NCBI RefSeq assembly: GCF_001678845.1
Contig: NZ_MAIQ01000004.1
Coordinates: 124,001-188,000 of the forward strand
DNA from: Christensenella intestinihominis
Lineage (GTDB): Bacteria > Bacillota > Clostridia > Christensenellales > Christensenellaceae
Reading direction: 5' to 3'
DNA: 64,000 nt
The notes beneath the pieces were generated by a model, which had not been told where the DNA came from, ran no database searches, and saw only the letters and a list, made by a program, of their open reading frames with translations. This document shows, in pieces, positions 62,081-64,000 of the stretch; positions within the stretch are counted from its first letter, which is position 1; every line of letters starts with the position of its first letter. The translations under genes were made by a program, and so were the position numbers.

Positions 62081-64000
62081 TTATGCAGCTTGGAAATAGA
62101 CGAGTACGGGCATCTGGGAATAATTCGAAACGGCGGAAAAAGTTCCCTGATTTATGTTGATAAACGCCTGTTTCTTCTTCTTTACGGTATAGCCGTCTTT
62201 ATTCTCCGCAAAGTAATCGGCTTCAATTCCCCATTTCTTTTGACCGCCTTCCTCATAGGTCACAAAATTTGCATTGCCCAAACAGATATCTGCGCTAAAG
62301 GGATAAGAAGTCCCGCTCCTGCTGTCGTTCCCGATGCCTATTTCGATCATTTCATCCTCCAGGGTCATATTCCGGAGCTTTGCATTTTCCGTCATAATAT
62401 GCATATCGATTGCATTGACCACGGCTTTGTCGTTAAACAATTCTGGAATAAGGCTCATTGTATCGTTTTTAAGGTATGAACGGCTCCTGAAATCACCCAT
62501 GACGCCGCTCACCCGGCTCAAGCCCGGTCCCGAAGCGTCCGTATTACTGTCTATTTCAAACTTACAGCCCATTGCGCCGTTCAGCTCTTGGGAATCGGTA
62601 AAGATGGTGTCGTCTTTCAGTATAGCGATTATCTCTTCCTCTGAAAAGGCGTTCTCTTTTTTCCCCATGTCGGCAGTTTGGAGCGCATGGTTGCTGTAAT
62701 GGATAGGCACTGTATCCGGTACACCGCTCAATCTTTTCAGCGTAACGGCTTTCCTGACAACGGTGCTGTAGGCATACCCGTCGCTGACATTATGCCTGCC
62801 GTTATTTGAGAGTGCTTCCATCGCGTCACTGTACGCGGCAAGCGCCGCGTCGGATGCTGCCGTGTCGGATTTCATCGTGCCGTTTTGCGTACAGGAAATC
62901 GCGCCGAGCACACATGGTGTTGCCTTTGTGATGATATCCGCCACATACAGGCGCATTCGATCCTTTTCCGCATAGGTAGAGGAATCCCAATTGTAATTGA
63001 ATTCGATGACGAGGTCCAAATCGTTGATGGGCGAGTCTGTAAAGAAATCGCTGGGCGCGATGCTGATTCTAGAGCAAACGTCTTCATACTTTGTGCCAAA
63101 TTCTGAAAAGGCATTTGAGGCTGCCGCCTCGTTCATTGCCTGAAACATCAGGCTGTCCGTTATTTCGCCGGAAATCTGTTCGCCATACATCGCGGCAAGC
63201 GCTGTGCCGAGCTCCTCAAAATCGCCTTCGGCAACCTTATTTGCGGCAACAATTTTTCCTACAAAATCCTCCGGCAGCGGATAGGTATTTTCCTCGGCAA
63301 TCACACTGCCCTTTGTGCTATATTTTGTGTTGGAAGGCGATGGAACGCAGATATTTCCCTGCTTATCCTTATAGACCGTAACCTCCTCGTGGAGAATATA
63401 CTTTGTGCAATTACTGAGATAGGTATTTTGAAAAGCAGTCGCCATAATATCCAGGTATTTCAAATCTTTATAGAACGCCTGCCAACTTTTCTTCGCGTTT
63501 CCGATTTCGGTCTTGCGGGCCTGCGTATATGCGGATCCATAGAGTGAATCGACTTTTTGGTTCAGCGTGCCGATTCCGCTTTGAATTTCACTGAGCTTTC
63601 CATTGACGTTCGCAAATTCCGCCTTCATCTCATCGTATATTTTGTCAAGCTTGGCGTCGGTCGATTCGATAACGCCGAAATATTCCAGCACGCTTTTCGC
63701 TACATTGGCGGCGGTTCCCGCTTTGCTTCCAAGGTCTTTGAGCGTGTCACCATATTTGCCCCAGAGGTCTTTTACCGTATCGGCGACGCCTTTTCCATTG
63801 TCTGTAAGCTGATAGGATAGGGCTACGGTATTACTGGAAGCGTTTGTTCCCCACATGTTTTTGACAGTATTTTCGCCAAATAAGATTGTTCCGCTTAAAG
63901 GTTCGCTTTCAACATCGATCACGGAAGGCAAGGTAAACGCAAGTGTTGCTCCGCTGTCCGTTTGGGTGAAGGTTACATCCTTCGCGTCTTCAAACCCGTC
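62081..64000 (-). CDS. 3' part of a large protein of unknown function
   Basis: The frame is open to the window edge, so the gene begins outside; 639 residues are visible. The first part reads FTQTDSGATLAFTLPSV, a beta-rich, Ig-like style. A helical part follows (about VADTVKDLWGKYGDTLKDLGSK to LSEIQSGIGTLNQKVDSLYGSA) with heptad spacing typical of a coiled coil. The rest is soluble and ends in VLVYFQAA with no anchor. The convergent neighbour is a secreted protease, which makes an extracellular role plausible. Family not recognised. Confidence 0.75.
   Translation of the reverse strand, partial: DGFEDAKDVTFTQTDSGATLAFTLPSVIDVESEPLSGTILFGENTVKNMWGTNASSNTVALSYQLTDNGKGVADTVKDLWGKYGDTLKDLGSKAGTAANVAKSVLEYFGVIESTDAKLDKIYDEMKAEFANVNGKLSEIQSGIGTLNQKVDSLYGSAYTQARKTEIGNAKKSWQAFYKDLKYLDIMATAFQNTYLSNCTKYILHEEVTVYKDKQGNICVPSPSNTKYSTKGSVIAEENTYPLPEDFVGKIVAANKVAEGDFEELGTALAAMYGEQISGEITDSLMFQAMNEAAASNAFSEFGTKYEDVCSRISIAPSDFFTDSPINDLDLVIEFNYNWDSSTYAEKDRMRLYVADIITKATPCVLGAISCTQNGTMKSDTAASDAALAAYSDAMEALSNNGRHNVSDGYAYSTVVRKAVTLKRLSGVPDTVPIHYSNHALQTADMGKKENAFSEEEIIAILKDDTIFTDSQELNGAMGCKFEIDSNTDASGPGLSRVSGVMGDFRSRSYLKNDTMSLIPELFNDKAVVNAIDMHIMTENAKLRNMTLEDEMIEIGIGNDSRSGTSYPFSADICLGNANFVTYEEGGQKKWGIEADYFAENKDGYTVKKKKQAFININQGTFSAVSNYSQMPVLVYFQAA

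Overview
The window looks like the chromosome of an anaerobic Gram-positive bacterium of the class Clostridia. This is inferred from pyruvate:ferredoxin oxidoreductase, a membrane pyrophosphatase, MurF/Ddl, three lipoprotein NodB-type deacetylases, an ECF folate transporter under a THF riboswitch, strong sigma-A promoters and Firmicutes-type ribosome binding sites. Most of the sequence is GC-rich by eye. 49.9-59.3 kb is clearly AT-richer and is an integrated mobile element.

Layout. 0-5.9 kb: DUF2284 protein, two tiny one-helix membrane proteins, an encapsulin shell with its encapsulated ferritin cargo, an HsmA-like membrane protein, MurF-Ddl and tRNA-Thr. 6-9.5 kb: zinc-ribbon/DUF4190 protein, lipoprotein, small acetyltransferase, a gene-free stretch of about 650 nt that has its own promoter, dense secondary structure and a terminator (a candidate large structured RNA), and a DEAD-box helicase behind a terminator-bearing leader. 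9.5-16.7 kb: PFOR, THF riboswitch-FolT, SpeD-SpeE and a cysteine-bearing Rrf2 regulator. 16.8-26 kb: three tandem polysaccharide deacetylase lipoproteins, a DUF3089 hydrolase, a GAF-PAS-GGDEF diguanylate cyclase, a ribbon-helix-helix protein and HppA. 26-31 kb: YtrA-type GntR regulator with a near-ideal promoter and operator, a type B carboxylesterase, an orphan acyl carrier protein and a drug-type ABC exporter. 30.4-35.4 kb: an operon of DUF1847, a small cysteine protein, an EndoQ-like nuclease fused to a UvrD-type helicase, LytTR and DUF3021. 35.6-49.7 kb: aminotransferase/MmcQ pair, a frameshifted lipoprotein gene holding a 16-bp inverted repeat, a diaminopentanoate dehydrogenase-like oxidoreductase, a MacB-type ABC operon, rhamnulokinase opposite an aldo/keto reductase, a cation P-type ATPase with a palindromic operator, and aldose 1-epimerase.

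49.9-59.3 kb: an integrative mobilizable element bounded by a 10-bp repeat of the tRNA-Val 3' end. It carries a large serine recombinase, a MobV relaxase with a candidate oriT, a Cys-rich VLP protein, three XRE regulators, a SLOG-like protein, and one very AT-rich cargo gene. The cargo gene encodes a 1238-residue protein with an N-terminal SEC-C zinc motif and a C-terminal PD-(D/E)xK nuclease signature. It is the best candidate here for an undescribed defence-type system. The attachment site lies inside the 3' end of the recombinase reading frame, so integration replaces the recombinase tail.

59.4-64 kb: an acyltransferase-3 membrane protein, a clostripain-family lipoprotein protease and the 3' part of a large protein running off the window. 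No CRISPR array, rRNA operon or insertion sequence was seen. All family assignments come from motif recognition by eye; no searches were run.
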